This document shows, one piece after another, positions 32,518 to 41,524 of a DNA stretch of 64,000 bases. The stretch comes from Streptomyces fuscichromogenes (GTDB lineage: Bacteria > Actinomycetota > Actinomycetes > Streptomycetales > Streptomycetaceae): positions 186,001 through 250,000 of the forward strand of contig NZ_BMML01000003.1 in assembly GCF_014645815.1 (NCBI RefSeq). The letters run 5' to 3'. Each line of letters begins with the position of its first letter. Position 1 is the stretch's first letter. The notes below the pieces were generated by a model, which was not told where the DNA came from, searched no databases, and was given only the letters and a program-made list of their open reading frames with translations. The position numbers were made by a program, and so were the translations under genes.

Positions 32518-34005
32518 TCATGGCGCGGCTTCTTCAGGGCCGGTGTTCTGGTCGTGGGCCAGGGCGTGGGTGACCGCGGTGGTGCTCTCGTACAGGGCCC
32601 GGTACTGGCTGAACCGGCGGTCGTGGACAGCCGCGGTGGCGGGATCGGGGCGGACGACCGTCTCGGCGGGATTCCAGGCCGCGATGTCCGGCCGGCCGAT
32701 CAGACCGGCGGCGAGGAAGGCGGCACCGTAGCTGGCGCCGATGGTCGTGCGGGGGACGACCTGTTCGAGGCCGGTGACATCGCTGACGATCCGAGGCCAC
32801 AGCCCGCCCCGGGTACCGCCGCCGACCGCGACGATCCGCCGGATGTCGGCGCCGGCCGCGAGCATCGTCTCGACGTTGTGCCGGACACCGTGGGCGGTGG
32901 CCTCCAGCGCCGCCCGCATCAGGTCGCCCCGGGTGTGAGCCAGCGTCAGGCCCGCGATCACGCCCCGGGCGTCGGGATCCATGACGGGTGTGCGTTCCCC
33001 GGCGAAGTACGGCAGCATCACCAGGCCGTTCGCTCCGGGGGGCGAGGCGGCCGCCTCGTCGAACAGCACGCCGGGGCCGACGTCCCCGCACAGGTGCCCC
33101 AGCCAGTCGGTGACGGCTCCGGACGTGGCCATGCCGCCGGCCAGGCAACGGGTGCCGGGCAGGGCGCCGACCGTGGACCACATCGACGGACTGGTCACCA
33201 GCCGGTCGACGGTGTTCACCAGGAACATCGTGGTGCCGTACATCAGCATCAGGTCGCCGACGCCGTGGCCACCGACGCTGATGGCCTCGCTCCAGGCGTC
33301 GATCGTCCCCACGATGACCGGTGTCCCGGCCGGGATGCCCGTGCCGGGAACGTTCACCCGGCCGGCCTCCTGACCAGGCCAGCGCAGCGGAGGGAACTCG
33401 ATGCCGGGTGCGATGTGCTCGGCCCACTCGGGGATCCAGCACTGCTCGTGGATGTCGAACAGCGGGGTGCACTGGCTGGCGGAATGCAGGTCCAGCACAT
33501 AGGCGCCGGTCAGCCGGTGGGCGAGCCACGACGCGGGCATGAGGAGGCGGCGGGCACGTGCCCACACCTCGGGCTCCCGCTCGCGGATCCAGGCGAGTTT
33601 CGGCCCGACGGCCTGGGACGACAGCGCCGACCCGCACCTGCGGAAGACCGCGTCCGGCCCCAACTCCCGGTTCAGCCGCGCGATCTGTGCTCCGGCGCGG
33701 GTGTCCACGCCGTACAGCACCGCCGGCCGCACCGGCTCTCCCGCGTCGTCGACCAGGAGGGTGCACGGGCCCATGCCGCTGACTCCGACGGCCCGGACGG
33801 CGATGTCGTCGCGGTCGAGCAGTTCGGCCGCGAGCGAGACGAACTCGTCCCACCAGACGTGGGCGTCCATCTCGACATGCCCCGGACGGGGGCGGTCGAC
33901 CGCGTGGGCGCGCACGGCCTCGCCCAGGATGCGGCCGTCGGCGTCGACCACCACGCCCTTGGTGCTGGAGGTGCCAACGTCAACTCCGAGGACGACGTCG
34001 ATCAT
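32518..34005 (-). CDS. FGGY-family carbohydrate kinase, xylulokinase-like
   Basis: A 495-residue full-length FGGY kinase. The first ATPase domain opens VVLGVDVGTSSTKGVVVDADG, with the phosphate-binding DxGT; the second begins near TPVIVGTIDAWSEAISVGG and holds VAVGGGTRGGLWPRIVSDVTG and TTIGASYGAAFLAAG. These proteins phosphorylate pentuloses or related sugars with ATP. Xylulose is the commonest substrate for this branch but is not proven here. GGAGG lies a few bases before the ATG at 34005. It is divergent from the mannosidase gene, and no sugar isomerase or transporter is adjacent. Confidence 0.85.
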   Translation of the reverse strand: MIDVVLGVDVGTSSTKGVVVDADGRILGEAVRAHAVDRPRPGHVEMDAHVWWDEFVSLAAELLDRDDIAVRAVGVSGMGPCTLLVDDAGEPVRPAVLYGVDTRAGAQIARLNRELGPDAVFRRCGSALSSQAVGPKLAWIREREPEVWARARRLLMPASWLAHRLTGAYVLDLHSASQCTPLFDIHEQCWIPEWAEHIAPGIEFPPLRWPGQEAGRVNVPGTGIPAGTPVIVGTIDAWSEAISVGGHGVGDLMLMYGTTMFLVNTVDRLVTSPSMWSTVGALPGTRCLAGGMATSGAVTDWLGHLCGDVGPGVLFDEAAASPPGANGLVMLPYFAGERTPVMDPDARGVIAGLTLAHTRGDLMRAALEATAHGVRHNVETMLAAGADIRRIVAVGGGTRGGLWPRIVSDVTGLEQVVPRTTIGASYGAAFLAAGLIGRPDIAAWNPAETVVRPDPATAAVHDRRFSQYRALYESTTAVTHALAHDQNTGPEEAAP

Positions 34006-34219
34006 GTACTGCCTCCCTTGGCGCCAGGCGCGCCGTCGTGGGTTGCCGCTCGGCCCGGCGGGCGGGCGCGGTGCGGCCGGACGACTGCCGGAGACGCCGT
34101 CACATCACATCTCTACCTCGGACAGGCGTGGCGGAGCCCCGGTCTCCGTGGCAGTACCCGAATACCGGATCCGTGGCCGATACCCGGACTTCACGGTGGG
34201 GACCGGCTTGCGGGCGTCG

Positions 34220-34248
34220 TTGACATGCCCCTGCCTTGTGGCTAGCTT
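34220..34248 (+). promoter_or_regulatory. Sigma-70 (HrdB-type) promoter for the GH92 gene
   Basis: TTGACA at 34220-34225 and TAGCTT at 34243-34248 are separated by exactly 17 bases, close to consensus. Transcription would start near 34255, giving a 5' leader of about 207 bases that contains two repressor-type palindromes. Confidence 0.75.
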
Positions 34249-34338
34249 CACGAGGAGTTCCCGCTGGGCTCCTTGGGTGCCCATGACCCAGGGGCCCATC
34301 GAGGCGTTCGCACCTCAGGCACCTCATCTCCACGGTCG

Positions 34339-34428
34339 GACAACGTTGTCAGCCTTGGGTGGCCAAGACGCTCCCGGCATGCCGTTCATCACCCGGGGCC
34401 GCGTTCCCGACGCGGAGACAACGTTGTC
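34339..34428. promoter_or_regulatory. Two LacI-type operators in the GH92 leader
   Basis: The same 12-bp perfect palindrome, GACAACGTTGTC, occurs at 34339-34350 and 34417-34428, 78 bp apart. Its odd-centre CG and A/T flanks are typical of LacI/GalR-family operators in actinobacteria. Both lie downstream of the predicted start site and before the GTG, so a repressor could act as a roadblock or by looping. No LacI gene is in the window. Confidence 0.8.
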
Positions 34429-34461
34429 GGACCTCAACTTCCGAGTAGAGGAGCAAATCCC

Positions 34462-37248
34462 GTGATCACACGACCGTCCAGACCTCCCGGAACCATGGCG
34501 ATCGGTCTCCTCGCCGCCGCGGCGCTGGCCGCGGCCGGGCTGTGCACGCCCGCGTGGGCGGCCGGGAAGGCCGCGCTCGTCACCTCGCCGGCGACGCTCG
34601 TCAATCCGTTCATCGGAACGTCGAACCAGGCCGACGACTTTCCGGGTGCCGACGTCCCGTTCGGCATGGTGCAGTGGAGCCCTGACACACCGTCGCGTCC
34701 CGACGGCGGGGGCTACGAGTACAACGACTCGTCGATCACCGGCTTCAGCCTGACCCACATCGCCGGACCGGGCTGTGGCGCGGCCGGTGACATACCGGTG
34801 CTGCCCACGGTGGGAGCCGTGAACACCGGTGCCACGGACACCTTCTCGCACACCAATGAGTCGGCGTCCGCCGGGTCGTACAAGGTCACGCTCGACAACC
34901 AGGTGACCACCGAGCTGACCACCACGACCCGCAGCGGGATGGCCCGCTTCACCTTCCCCTCGACCAGCCAGGCCAACCTCGTCTTCAAACTGACAGGCAG
35001 TCAGAACGGTGCCAGCTCCACCCAGTTCACCAAGGTGTCGAGCACGGAGGTGAGCGGGCAGGTCACCAGCGGCCACTTCTGCGGTGCGGGCAACACGTAC
35101 ACCGTGTACTTCGACATGCTCTTCGACCAGCCCTTCACCACACAGGGCAGCTCGCCGGCCGAGGCGACGACCAGCACTGCCACCCCGTCGGCCAAGGCGT
35201 CGAAGAACTCCGCCGAGAAACCCGGCAAGCCGGTGCTGCACGGAAAGAACCCCGGCACCCCGCACCCGGCGTCCGGGCGGTCCACCGAGGCCGGCGTCGC
35301 CCCCGCCGCCGCGGCCTCGAACGGCTACGTCACCTTCAACACCACGTCCGACCCGGTCGTGCAGGCCAAGGTCGGCGTCTCCTACGTGTCGGTCGCGGGC
35401 GCGGTCGCCAACCGGACGGCGGAGAACACCGGTTGGGACTTCGACGCGACCCGCACCGCCGCGCAGAACGCGTGGAACAGCACCCTCGGCAAGGTGCAGA
35501 TCGCCGGCGGGACGGCCGCACAGCAACAGACCTTCTACACCGCGCTCTACCACTCGCTGCTGCACCCGAACGTGATCAGCGACAGCAACGGCCAGTACTA
35601 CGGCTTCGACGGCAGGACGCACACCGTGGACTCCGGCCACAGCGCGGTGTACGCGAACTACTCGGGCTGGGACATCTACCGCTCCCAGGCCCAGCTCGAA
35701 GCCCTCGTCGCCCCCCAGGTCGCCTCGGACACCGCGCAGTCGATGGTCGACGACTACACGCAGACCGGGGTCTTCCCCAAGTGGTCCGAGAACAACGGGG
35801 AGTCGTACGTCATGGTCGGTGACCCGGCGGACGCCATCATCGCCGACTACTACGCCTTCGGCGCCCGGAACTTCGACACCACCACCGCCCTGGCCGACAT
35901 GGTCAGACAGGCGAGCACCACCAACAACGACCGCCCCGGCCTCGCGTACCTCAACTCGCCGGGATACATGCCGCACGACGGCAGCTACGGCTGCTGCAAC
36001 TTCTACGGCCCGGTGGCGACCACCCTGGAGTACGACACCGCCGACTTCGCGGTCTCCGCGATGGCCGGAGCGCTCGGCGACACCGCCGACCAGAAGACGT
36101 ACGCCAACCGCGCACAGGACTGGCGCAACGTGCTCAACCCCGCCTCCGGTTTCGTGGAACCCCGTAACGCCAGTGGCTCGTGGACCGGTGGCTTCGACCC
36201 CACCAGCGGCACCGACATGGTCGAGGCCGACTCGTGGATCTACACCGGAATGGTCCCCTTCGACATCGGCGGCCTGGCGCACGCCAAGGGCGGCAACACC
36301 GCGATGAGCCACTACCTGGACACCGTGCTGCGCAGTTACACCGGCGCCAACGGCTACGCCTGGGTGGGCAACGAGCCGAGCATCGAGCTCCCGTGGGAGT
36401 ACGACTACACCGGGCAGCCCTACAAGACCCAGGGCACGGTACGGGCGATCCAGGACCAGATCTGGGCGAACACCCCCGGCGGCCTGGCGGACGGCAACGA
36501 CGATCTCGGCGCGATGAGTGCCTGGTACGTGTGGTCGGCGCTCGGCATGTTCCCCGAGACACCGGGCACCGCCGATCTCGCCCTGGGATCACCGCTGTTC
36601 ACCCAGGCCGTGATCGCCCTTCCCGCGGGCGGGACGCTGACGGTCGACGGCGACGGCGCGGCCGACAACGCCCCGTACGTGCAGTCCGCGGCATGGAACG
36701 GCACGGCCTGGAACAACGCCTACGCCCCCACCACGGCGATCACGTCCGGCGGCACGCTTGACTTCACGCTGGGCACCAGCGCCAACACGTCCTGGGCGAC
36801 GGCGGCCACCGCGGCACCTCCCTCCTACGCGGGTGACACCACCGCACCGGCCTCGCCACGCATCGGTCCGCTCACCTCGTCGGTGGCCTCGACCCTCTGC
36901 GTGGACGACGCGTCCTCCGGCACCTCCGACGGCACCCACGTCCAGATCTGGGGCTGCAACAGCACCTACGCCCAGGACTGGATCATCGCCGGCGACGGAA
37001 CGATCCGGGCCCTCGGCAAGTGCCTGGACGCCACTCACAGCGGGACCACCAACGGCACACTGATCCAGCTGTGGACCTGCAACGGCACCGGCGCCCAGCA
37101 GTGGACCGCCGGCAGCAACGGGTCGCTGGTCAACCCCGAGTCGAACCTGTGCCTGGACGACCCCAACTCCTCGACGACGAACGGCACCCAGCTTCAGCTC
37201 TACACCTGCAACGGCACGGCGGCCCAGAACTGGAAGCTGCCGAGCTGA
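34462..37248 (+). CDS. Secreted GH92 alpha-mannosidase with C-terminal ricin-type lectin domain
   Basis: A 928-residue secreted enzyme from GTG 34462 (GAGGAG at 34448-34453). A signal peptide (PPGTMAIGLLAAAALAAAG, cleavage near PAWAAG) precedes a GH92 catalytic module: LVNPFIGTSNQADDFPGADVPFGMVQWSPD, GYEYNDSSITGFSLTHIAGPGC, GNEPSIELPWEYDYTG (about 636-651) and DGNDDLGAMSAWYVWSALGMFP (about 677-698). GH92 exo-mannosidases release mannose from alpha-linked glycans, many as calcium-dependent alpha-1,2-mannosidases. Residues about 800-928 form a ricin-B lectin domain with repeated QxW-type motifs. A Lys/Pro/Thr-rich insert (about 232-288) interrupts the N-terminal beta-sandwich, which is unusual. 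Confidence 0.93.
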   Translation: MITRPSRPPGTMAIGLLAAAALAAAGLCTPAWAAGKAALVTSPATLVNPFIGTSNQADDFPGADVPFGMVQWSPDTPSRPDGGGYEYNDSSITGFSLTHIAGPGCGAAGDIPVLPTVGAVNTGATDTFSHTNESASAGSYKVTLDNQVTTELTTTTRSGMARFTFPSTSQANLVFKLTGSQNGASSTQFTKVSSTEVSGQVTSGHFCGAGNTYTVYFDMLFDQPFTTQGSSPAEATTSTATPSAKASKNSAEKPGKPVLHGKNPGTPHPASGRSTEAGVAPAAAASNGYVTFNTTSDPVVQAKVGVSYVSVAGAVANRTAENTGWDFDATRTAAQNAWNSTLGKVQIAGGTAAQQQTFYTALYHSLLHPNVISDSNGQYYGFDGRTHTVDSGHSAVYANYSGWDIYRSQAQLEALVAPQVASDTAQSMVDDYTQTGVFPKWSENNGESYVMVGDPADAIIADYYAFGARNFDTTTALADMVRQASTTNNDRPGLAYLNSPGYMPHDGSYGCCNFYGPVATTLEYDTADFAVSAMAGALGDTADQKTYANRAQDWRNVLNPASGFVEPRNASGSWTGGFDPTSGTDMVEADSWIYTGMVPFDIGGLAHAKGGNTAMSHYLDTVLRSYTGANGYAWVGNEPSIELPWEYDYTGQPYKTQGTVRAIQDQIWANTPGGLADGNDDLGAMSAWYVWSALGMFPETPGTADLALGSPLFTQAVIALPAGGTLTVDGDGAADNAPYVQSAAWNGTAWNNAYAPTTAITSGGTLDFTLGTSANTSWATAATAAPPSYAGDTTAPASPRIGPLTSSVASTLCVDDASSGTSDGTHVQIWGCNSTYAQDWIIAGDGTIRALGKCLDATHSGTTNGTLIQLWTCNGTGAQQWTAGSNGSLVNPESNLCLDDPNSSTTNGTQLQLYTCNGTAAQNWKLPS

Positions 37249-37283
37249 CCCACCGCCGGACCGACGACCGGCCGCGGGAGCAC

Positions 37284-37317
37284 CGGCGGACCGGTGGCAG
37301 ACGCCGCCGGTCCGCCG
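37284..37317. terminator. Hairpin between the convergent GH92 and 37340-37717 genes
   Basis: Perfect 11-bp arms CGGCGGACCGG and CCGGTCCGCCG around a 12-base loop, located between two convergent stop codons. It could serve both strands. Confidence 0.75.
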
Positions 37318-37339
37318 AAGGGGCTCGTCCGAGGCCCGG

Positions 37340-37717
37340 CTAGGCGTCGAGGTAGTGGTAGTCCCCATCCGGGGGGCCGATCACCAGGCCGCCGTCGTGG
37401 ACCCTCCACTCGCTCATGCCGTCGACGTCGTGGCTGACCAGAAACAGTCCCCGGGGCCGCTCGTCGTACTCGTCATCCGGACAAGAGGCCGGGATCCGGG
37501 CGATCCGACGCAACCTCTCCTCGAACCAGTCGAGGGACACCGCGCGGATGTCGCCCCCGTAGAAGGCCCACCTGACGTTGTTGTACTGCCGAGCCGGGAA
37601 GGCCCAGCCCCCGCTGTAGGTGCGCTCCGGATCGTCAGCCGCCACGATCTCCTTGATCCGGGCCAGCTGTCCGTCGTCACACTCCAGCCAGCCCCTGACC
37701 GAGACCATGGTTCCCAC
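37340..37717 (-). CDS. Small conserved protein of unknown function, 125 residues
   Basis: A soluble protein starting at GTG 37717 (GGAG 8 bases upstream) with MGTMVSVRGWLECDDGQLARIKEIV. Aromatic-rich patches (YSGGWAFPARQYNNVRWAFYGGDIRAVSLDWFEERLRRIARI) and the end GLFLVSHDVDGMSEWRVHDGGLV look like a compact alpha/beta fold. I recall similar small proteins widely in Streptomyces, some as immunity-like or SMI1-type accessories, but I cannot assign a family with confidence. It has no signal peptide or neighbours with obvious linkage. Confidence 0.7.
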   Translation of the reverse strand: MGTMVSVRGWLECDDGQLARIKEIVAADDPERTYSGGWAFPARQYNNVRWAFYGGDIRAVSLDWFEERLRRIARIPASCPDDEYDERPRGLFLVSHDVDGMSEWRVHDGGLVIGPPDGDYHYLDA

Positions 37718-37842
37718 GGCGGCTTCTCCTCATCGGTGTGGCGCGAGGTTCGGATGCGCCTGCACGCTAGGGGCGACCTGGTCGGTCACGCAAAGGGATT
37801 GAGAGAGCGCGTCCGGCGCGGACTCCACCACGACCCCGCCCG

Positions 37843-37935
37843 GAGATCGACTCCGACCGGATCGGCGCCCTGGGTATCTGCGCCTCCGGCGGCTGTGCCG
37901 TCCCGGCCGGCGATTCGACAACGACCCCTGCAACA
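37843..37935 (+). pseudogene. Relic of an alpha/beta hydrolase (dienelactone-hydrolase-like)
   Basis: The + strand frame at 37843 reads EIDSDRIGALGICASGGCAVPAG, the segment around the nucleophile elbow (G-I-C-A-S-G-G) of dienelactone-hydrolase-like alpha/beta hydrolases. No start codon, oxyanion region or catalytic Asp/His follows, and the frame then becomes unrelated sequence. It appears to be a short fragment left after deletion, in the 320-bp gap between the 125-residue gene and the VOC gene. The rest of this gap shows nothing recognisable. Confidence 0.5.
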
Positions 37936-38039
37936 AAAGGAGTTCCGCACCGTCGCGCGCAACACCTATCCTCGTCCGAGGCGTGGACCTCGCGTCCTGC
38001 CGACAGTTGGCCCTCGACGGGTCGAGGAAGTGGGGCGCA

Positions 38040-38753
38040 ATGACCAGCCGGCTCGTCGCCATCTCCTTCGACGCTCACCAACCGGAGCGCCTGGCGCATT
38101 TCTGGGCCGGGGTTCTTGGCCTGGAGAGAGCCGACGATTCCTCCGACGGTGTCGCCCTGATGTCCGGGAACGACGCCGGATACCGACTCGGCTTCCGTTC
38201 CTCCCCGGTGCGCAAGACCGCCCAGAACAGGCTGCACTTCGACCTGACCAGCTCCTCCCCGGAGGACCAGCAGGAGACCGTGGCCAGGGCGCTCGACCTC
38301 GGCGCACGGCACGCCGACGTGGGCCAGGGGCCGGACGCGTCTCATGTGGTGCTCGCCGACCCCGAGGGCAACGAGTTCTGTGTCATCGAGCCGGGCAACG
38401 GTTTCCTGGCCGGGTGCGGCTTCATCGGAGCGCTCGCCTGCGACGGTTCGCGGACCGTGGGCTGTTTCTGGAGCGAGGCGCTGGGCTGGCCGCTGGTCTG
38501 GGACCAGGACGAGGAGACCGCCGTCCAGTCGCCCAACGGCGGTACGAAGATCACGTGGGGTGGTCCGCCGCTGATGCCGGACCCCGGCAAGGACCTGCAC
38601 TTCGACCTCGCGCCGGACGGCGATCGACACGCGGAGGTCGAGCGCCTGCTCTCCCTCGGGGCGAAGCGTCTCGGCGACGCGCACGGCGAGCAGGGCGCGG
38701 TGCTGCTGACCGACCCGGACGGCAACACCTTCCGGGTGCTCACGCGACGGTGA
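38040..38753 (+). CDS. VOC-family protein with two glyoxalase-like domains
   Basis: A 237-residue protein from the ATG at 38040 (GAGGAAG upstream). It contains two similar halves: SRLVAISFDAHQPERLAHFWAGVLGLE ... DPEGNEFCVIEPGNG, and ACDGSRTVGCFWSEALGWPL ... LTDPDGNTFRVLTRR. This is the tandem beta-alpha-beta-beta-beta layout of the VOC superfamily, which includes glyoxalases, dioxygenases and bleomycin-type resistance proteins. Metal-ligand positions (His near LHFDL, Glu near the strand ends) are present in both halves. The substrate is unknown. A GTG at 37983 in frame would add 19 residues. Confidence 0.85.
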   Translation: MTSRLVAISFDAHQPERLAHFWAGVLGLERADDSSDGVALMSGNDAGYRLGFRSSPVRKTAQNRLHFDLTSSSPEDQQETVARALDLGARHADVGQGPDASHVVLADPEGNEFCVIEPGNGFLAGCGFIGALACDGSRTVGCFWSEALGWPLVWDQDEETAVQSPNGGTKITWGGPPLMPDPGKDLHFDLAPDGDRHAEVERLLSLGAKRLGDAHGEQGAVLLTDPDGNTFRVLTRR

Positions 38754-38795
38754 GGCCCGCGCGCACGGTGGCCGCGGTCGGAGGTCACCGATGCG

Positions 38796-38940
38796 GTGAA
38801 CCCGGCGGGCTGCCCGGCCTGGACCGACAAACCGGCCTGGCGGCAGCACACCGAGGATCCCCCGCGCATGCTCGCGGACGTCTCCGCCGTCGCCGACCCC
38901 GAGACCGCCGGTGGTACTGCTGGTCCCACCCTCGCGTCTG
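38796..38940 (+). pseudogene. Relic of an S53-type (sedolisin/kumamolisin-like) serine peptidase
   Basis: The + frame from GTG 38796 reads GCPAWTDKPAWRQHTED ... PRMLADVSAVADPETAGG. The string DVSAVADP preceded by a KP.W motif matches the substrate-pocket region of S53 peptidases of Streptomyces. The catalytic Glu/Asp and the GTS serine motif are absent, and the frame soon becomes unrelated and runs into the cupin gene start. It appears to be a remnant of about 45 residues. It could still be read as a short ORF to 39065, but no ribosome binding site supports it. Confidence 0.45.
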
Positions 38941-39037
38941 GCGGCAGCGAGTCCCGGAAGTGGACCATGAACTTCCGGGCGCGGAGCCGGGTACGGGCAC
39001 GGCGCGCGGCCTCGCCCCGTCCCACGCCGGAGCGGCA

Positions 39038-39529
39038 ATGGCACACAGAACGGACATCGTCGTGAGCATGGCCTATCTCGCACAGCCCGATCAGCAGCAG
39101 AAGCTCGAATGGCTCGACGGTGGTCAGTTCGCCGTGCTCCTGGACAGCGCGGCCACCGAGGGGCAGGTGACCGTCGGGCGGTTCAGCGTGGCCAAGGGCG
39201 AGGCGCCACCGTACCACCTGCACACCCGTGAGGACGAGATCTTCATGCTCATCAAGGGCACCGCGCTGCTGTGGTCGGACGATCAGGAGATGGAACTGTC
39301 GGAGGGCGGCATCGTCTACCTGCCCAGGAACGTCCCGCACGGTTACCGGATCACCTCCGACACCGCGGACCTGCTGATGATCTGCACCCCGGGCGGTATC
39401 GAGGGCATGTTCCGGCACGCCGGACGTGACCTGTCCACCCCGCGGCCCGACGGCTTCGAGATCTCGCGTGAGCTGATGGCCGAGGCCGCCGACATGTACG
39501 GACAGGTCATCCTCGGCCCGCCCCGCTGA
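39038..39529 (+). CDS. Cupin-domain protein (quercetin dioxygenase-like)
   Basis: A 163-residue cupin. Start at ATG 39038 is favoured by GGAG at 39029-39032. An ATG at 39068 is the alternative and would give MAYLAQPDQQ. The cupin motifs are clear: PPYHLHTREDEIFMLIKGTALLWSDDQE for motif 1, with two His and a Glu, and GGIVYLPRNVPHGYRI for motif 2, with the second metal His. Single-cupin proteins with a C-terminal helix tail (FEISRELMAEAADMYGQVI) are often annotated as quercetin 2,3-dioxygenase-like, but substrate and metal are unknown. The esterase gene follows 56 bases later on the same strand. Confidence 0.85.
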   Translation: MAHRTDIVVSMAYLAQPDQQQKLEWLDGGQFAVLLDSAATEGQVTVGRFSVAKGEAPPYHLHTREDEIFMLIKGTALLWSDDQEMELSEGGIVYLPRNVPHGYRITSDTADLLMICTPGGIEGMFRHAGRDLSTPRPDGFEISRELMAEAADMYGQVILGPPR

Positions 39530-39585
39530 ACACCGACCGCACTCACCCCTCCGCTCCAGAGTCCCCCCGCGCGAAAGGCACCACC

Positions 39586-40515
39586 ATGTCCGGGCAGCAA
39601 CGCCGTGACCTCGACGAGATGCTCCGCCACGCCCCGCTCGACGTCGGAGGCGACGTCAGCGAAGCGCGCGCCGTCTTCCACGAGATGATGACCTCGATAC
39701 CCCTGCCTCCCGACGTCACGACCACCCCCGGACACCTCGGCCGCATCCCCGTCGTCACCGTCGACACACCCGGCAGCGATCCGGACCGTGTCCTGCTGTA
39801 CTTCCACGGCGGCGCCTACGCCATCGGCTCCGCTGCCGACGCGGCGGGCCTGGCCGCCGACGTGTCCCGGCGCTGCGGCGCCCGTGCCGTCTGCGTCGAG
39901 TACCGACTGGCGCCCGAGCACCCGTTCCCCGCGGCCGTGGATGACGCGGTGGCCGCCTATCGCGCGCTGCTCGATCAGGGGATCCCCGGCGAGCGGATCG
40001 CGTTCGTCGGTGAATCCGCCGGCGGCGGCCTGGCCGTTGCGGCACTGGTCGCCGCCAGGGACGCGGGCCTGCCCCGGCCCGCGTCGGCCGCGGTGTTCTC
40101 GCCCTGGACCGACCTCACCGTGTCCGGCGCCAGCGCGGCCGGCAAGGCCCGCCTCGACCCGTCACTCACCCCCGAGGCCCTGCGCACCCGCGCCCGGGAC
40201 TATCTGGGGTCGTCGGCCGGCACCGAGCCGCTGGCCAGCCCGGTCCTCGCCGATCTCACGGGCCTGCCCCCGCTGCTCGTCCAGGTGGGCTCGCACGAGA
40301 TCCTGCTGGACGACGCCGTACGGCTGGCAGCCCGCGCCGCCGAGCACGACGTGCGTGTCGAACTCCAGGTCTGGCCCCGAGTCCCGCACGTCTTCCAGTC
40401 GTTCGCCGTCATGCTCGACGAAGCCGACGAGGCACTGAACTCCGCCGCGGCCTTCACCCGCACCCACTGGAACCCCACCAAGGACTCCGCGGACTCCGCA
40501 GCCGCCGCCCCGTGA
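39586..40515 (+). CDS. Alpha/beta hydrolase, hormone-sensitive-lipase (HSL) family esterase
   Basis: A 309-residue cytoplasmic esterase. It has the HSL oxyanion motif FHGGAYAIG (HGG 74-76), the nucleophile elbow [10 protein letters not shown] with S144, a helper [12 protein letters not shown], and the acid/base pair D242 in [10 protein letters not shown] and H268 in WPRVPHVFQ, so the triad is complete. Such enzymes hydrolyse short acyl esters. The AGGCACC region before ATG 39586 contains only a weak ribosome binding site (gcgaaagg). The C-terminal tail is Ala/Ser/Asp-rich. Confidence 0.9.
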   Translation: MSGQQRRDLDEMLRHAPLDVGGDVSEARAVFHEMMTSIPLPPDVTTTPGHLGRIPVVTVDTPGSDPDRVLLYFHGGAYAIGSAADAAGLAADVSRRCGARAVCVEYRLAPEHPFPAAVDDAVAAYRALLDQGIPGERIAFVGESAGGGLAVAALVAARDAGLPRPASAAVFSPWTDLTVSGASAAGKARLDPSLTPEALRTRARDYLGSSAGTEPLASPVLADLTGLPPLLVQVGSHEILLDDAVRLAARAAEHDVRVELQVWPRVPHVFQSFAVMLDEADEALNSAAAFTRTHWNPTKDSADSAAAAP

Positions 40516-40721
40516 ACGCCCCCCGCCAGGTCGGCTCGGCCCTCGCCACCCCGCACAGACGACGGACACGGCCCGTCGAGGGCGTATCCGCCGTGCGCAA
40601 GCGGTTCGAAAGCCGTCGGCCAGGAACCGAACCGGCCGTGCCCGCACCGCCTCCGCCCAGGTCGCCACCGTCCTCCGGCGGCGGTCACCGGGCCGACTCA
40701 CAGCCACTGAGGATTGGCATC

Positions 40722-40895
40722 GTGCGCATTTTCGTCGCCGGTGCCACCGGGTACACCGGATCCGCGGTCGTCCGTGAACTTCTCGCGGTAGGCCATCGGG
40801 TCGTCGGCCCCGCCCGCTCGGACGGGGCCGCCGTGGCGGCCGGAGCCAACTACGCGGTGTCAGTGGTGAGTTGCGGCCCACGTCCCGGAGGGTGA
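40722..40895 (+). pseudogene. Relic of an NAD(P)-dependent epimerase/dehydratase (N-terminal fragment)
   Basis: From GTG 40722 the frame reads [36 protein letters not shown], an almost perfect Rossmann GxxGxxG nucleotide-binding start of an NAD-dependent epimerase or short-chain reductase. After about 45 residues it runs into unrelated sequence and stops at 40895. Full members have 250-320 residues, so the rest is missing. TGAGGA upstream suggests it once was translated. Confidence 0.65.
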
Positions 40896-40939
40896 TGGCA
40901 CAGGGCTGCTCGGCGGGCGGTCATAGGCGGGCGGGTCCG

Positions 40940-41524
40940 CTATCCGGGCCGGGCGGCCGTGTCGAGGGTGCGGTCCGGCTTCGTGCAGATCGTGCTGTTC
41001 CCCTCGGTGTTCCAGAGGTTGTCCCCGCTGTCCCCGCTGTTCACGGAGGCGGTGACGGTCACGGACACCGGTCCGACGACGGCCGGGTCTTCGGCTCGGC
41101 GGGCTGCGGCGGCGGTGCACACCAGTTGGCCGAGGGCGGCCCCCAGCAGCAGCCTGCGGGCCTGGACGAACTGGGGCCGGGTGTCGAAGCCCAGCGCGAT
41201 CCGGACCGTGGCGCCCGCGGTCCGGACCGTCGGGTCCTTCGGCAGCCTAGGAAGTCTGCTGGTCAGGCCCGAGAGTCGGTCGGAGTCGTCCGGGCCGCTG
41301 AACACGGCTTCCACGGCCGCCTCGGTATCGGCCCGGCGGGCGATCCTGCGGGGCACCGCGGTCAGGACGCGGTTCTTGAGGAAGTAGACCGTGGTCGTCG
41401 ACCGGAGACCGGTGGCCGGCTCTCCGGACTCCACCACCCCCGTCGTGGGGATGCCGCAGGCGGAGAGCAGGAACGCTGCCGCGACCAGCAGTGCGGGGCG
41501 GGCGGCTCGGTGGGCACGGCTCAT
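40940..41524 (-). CDS. GerMN-like lipoprotein of the AfsQ-type operon
   Basis: A 194-residue lipoprotein starting with MSRAHRAARPALLVAAAFLLSACG; the lipobox LLSAC gives C23 as lipidation site. A region with YFLKNRVLTAVPRRIARRADTEAAVEAVFSGPD and ALGFDTRPQFVQARRLLLGAALGQLVCTAAA resembles the GerMN/sporulation type fold. The ATG overlaps the histidine kinase stop (ATGA), so the three genes form one operon. The arrangement regulator, kinase, small lipoprotein matches the afsQ1-afsQ2 locus of Streptomyces, where a lipoprotein follows afsQ2. The protein may modulate kinase activity. Confidence 0.75.
   Translation of the reverse strand: MSRAHRAARPALLVAAAFLLSACGIPTTGVVESGEPATGLRSTTTVYFLKNRVLTAVPRRIARRADTEAAVEAVFSGPDDSDRLSGLTSRLPRLPKDPTVRTAGATVRIALGFDTRPQFVQARRLLLGAALGQLVCTAAAARRAEDPAVVGPVSVTVTASVNSGDSGDNLWNTEGNSTICTKPDRTLDTAARPG

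Noticed and set aside
34324..36312. Reverse-strand ORF of 662 residues over the GH92 gene
   Set aside because: Antisense shadow. Its sequence is repetitive Arg/Val/Gly, and the GH92 motifs are on the + strand.
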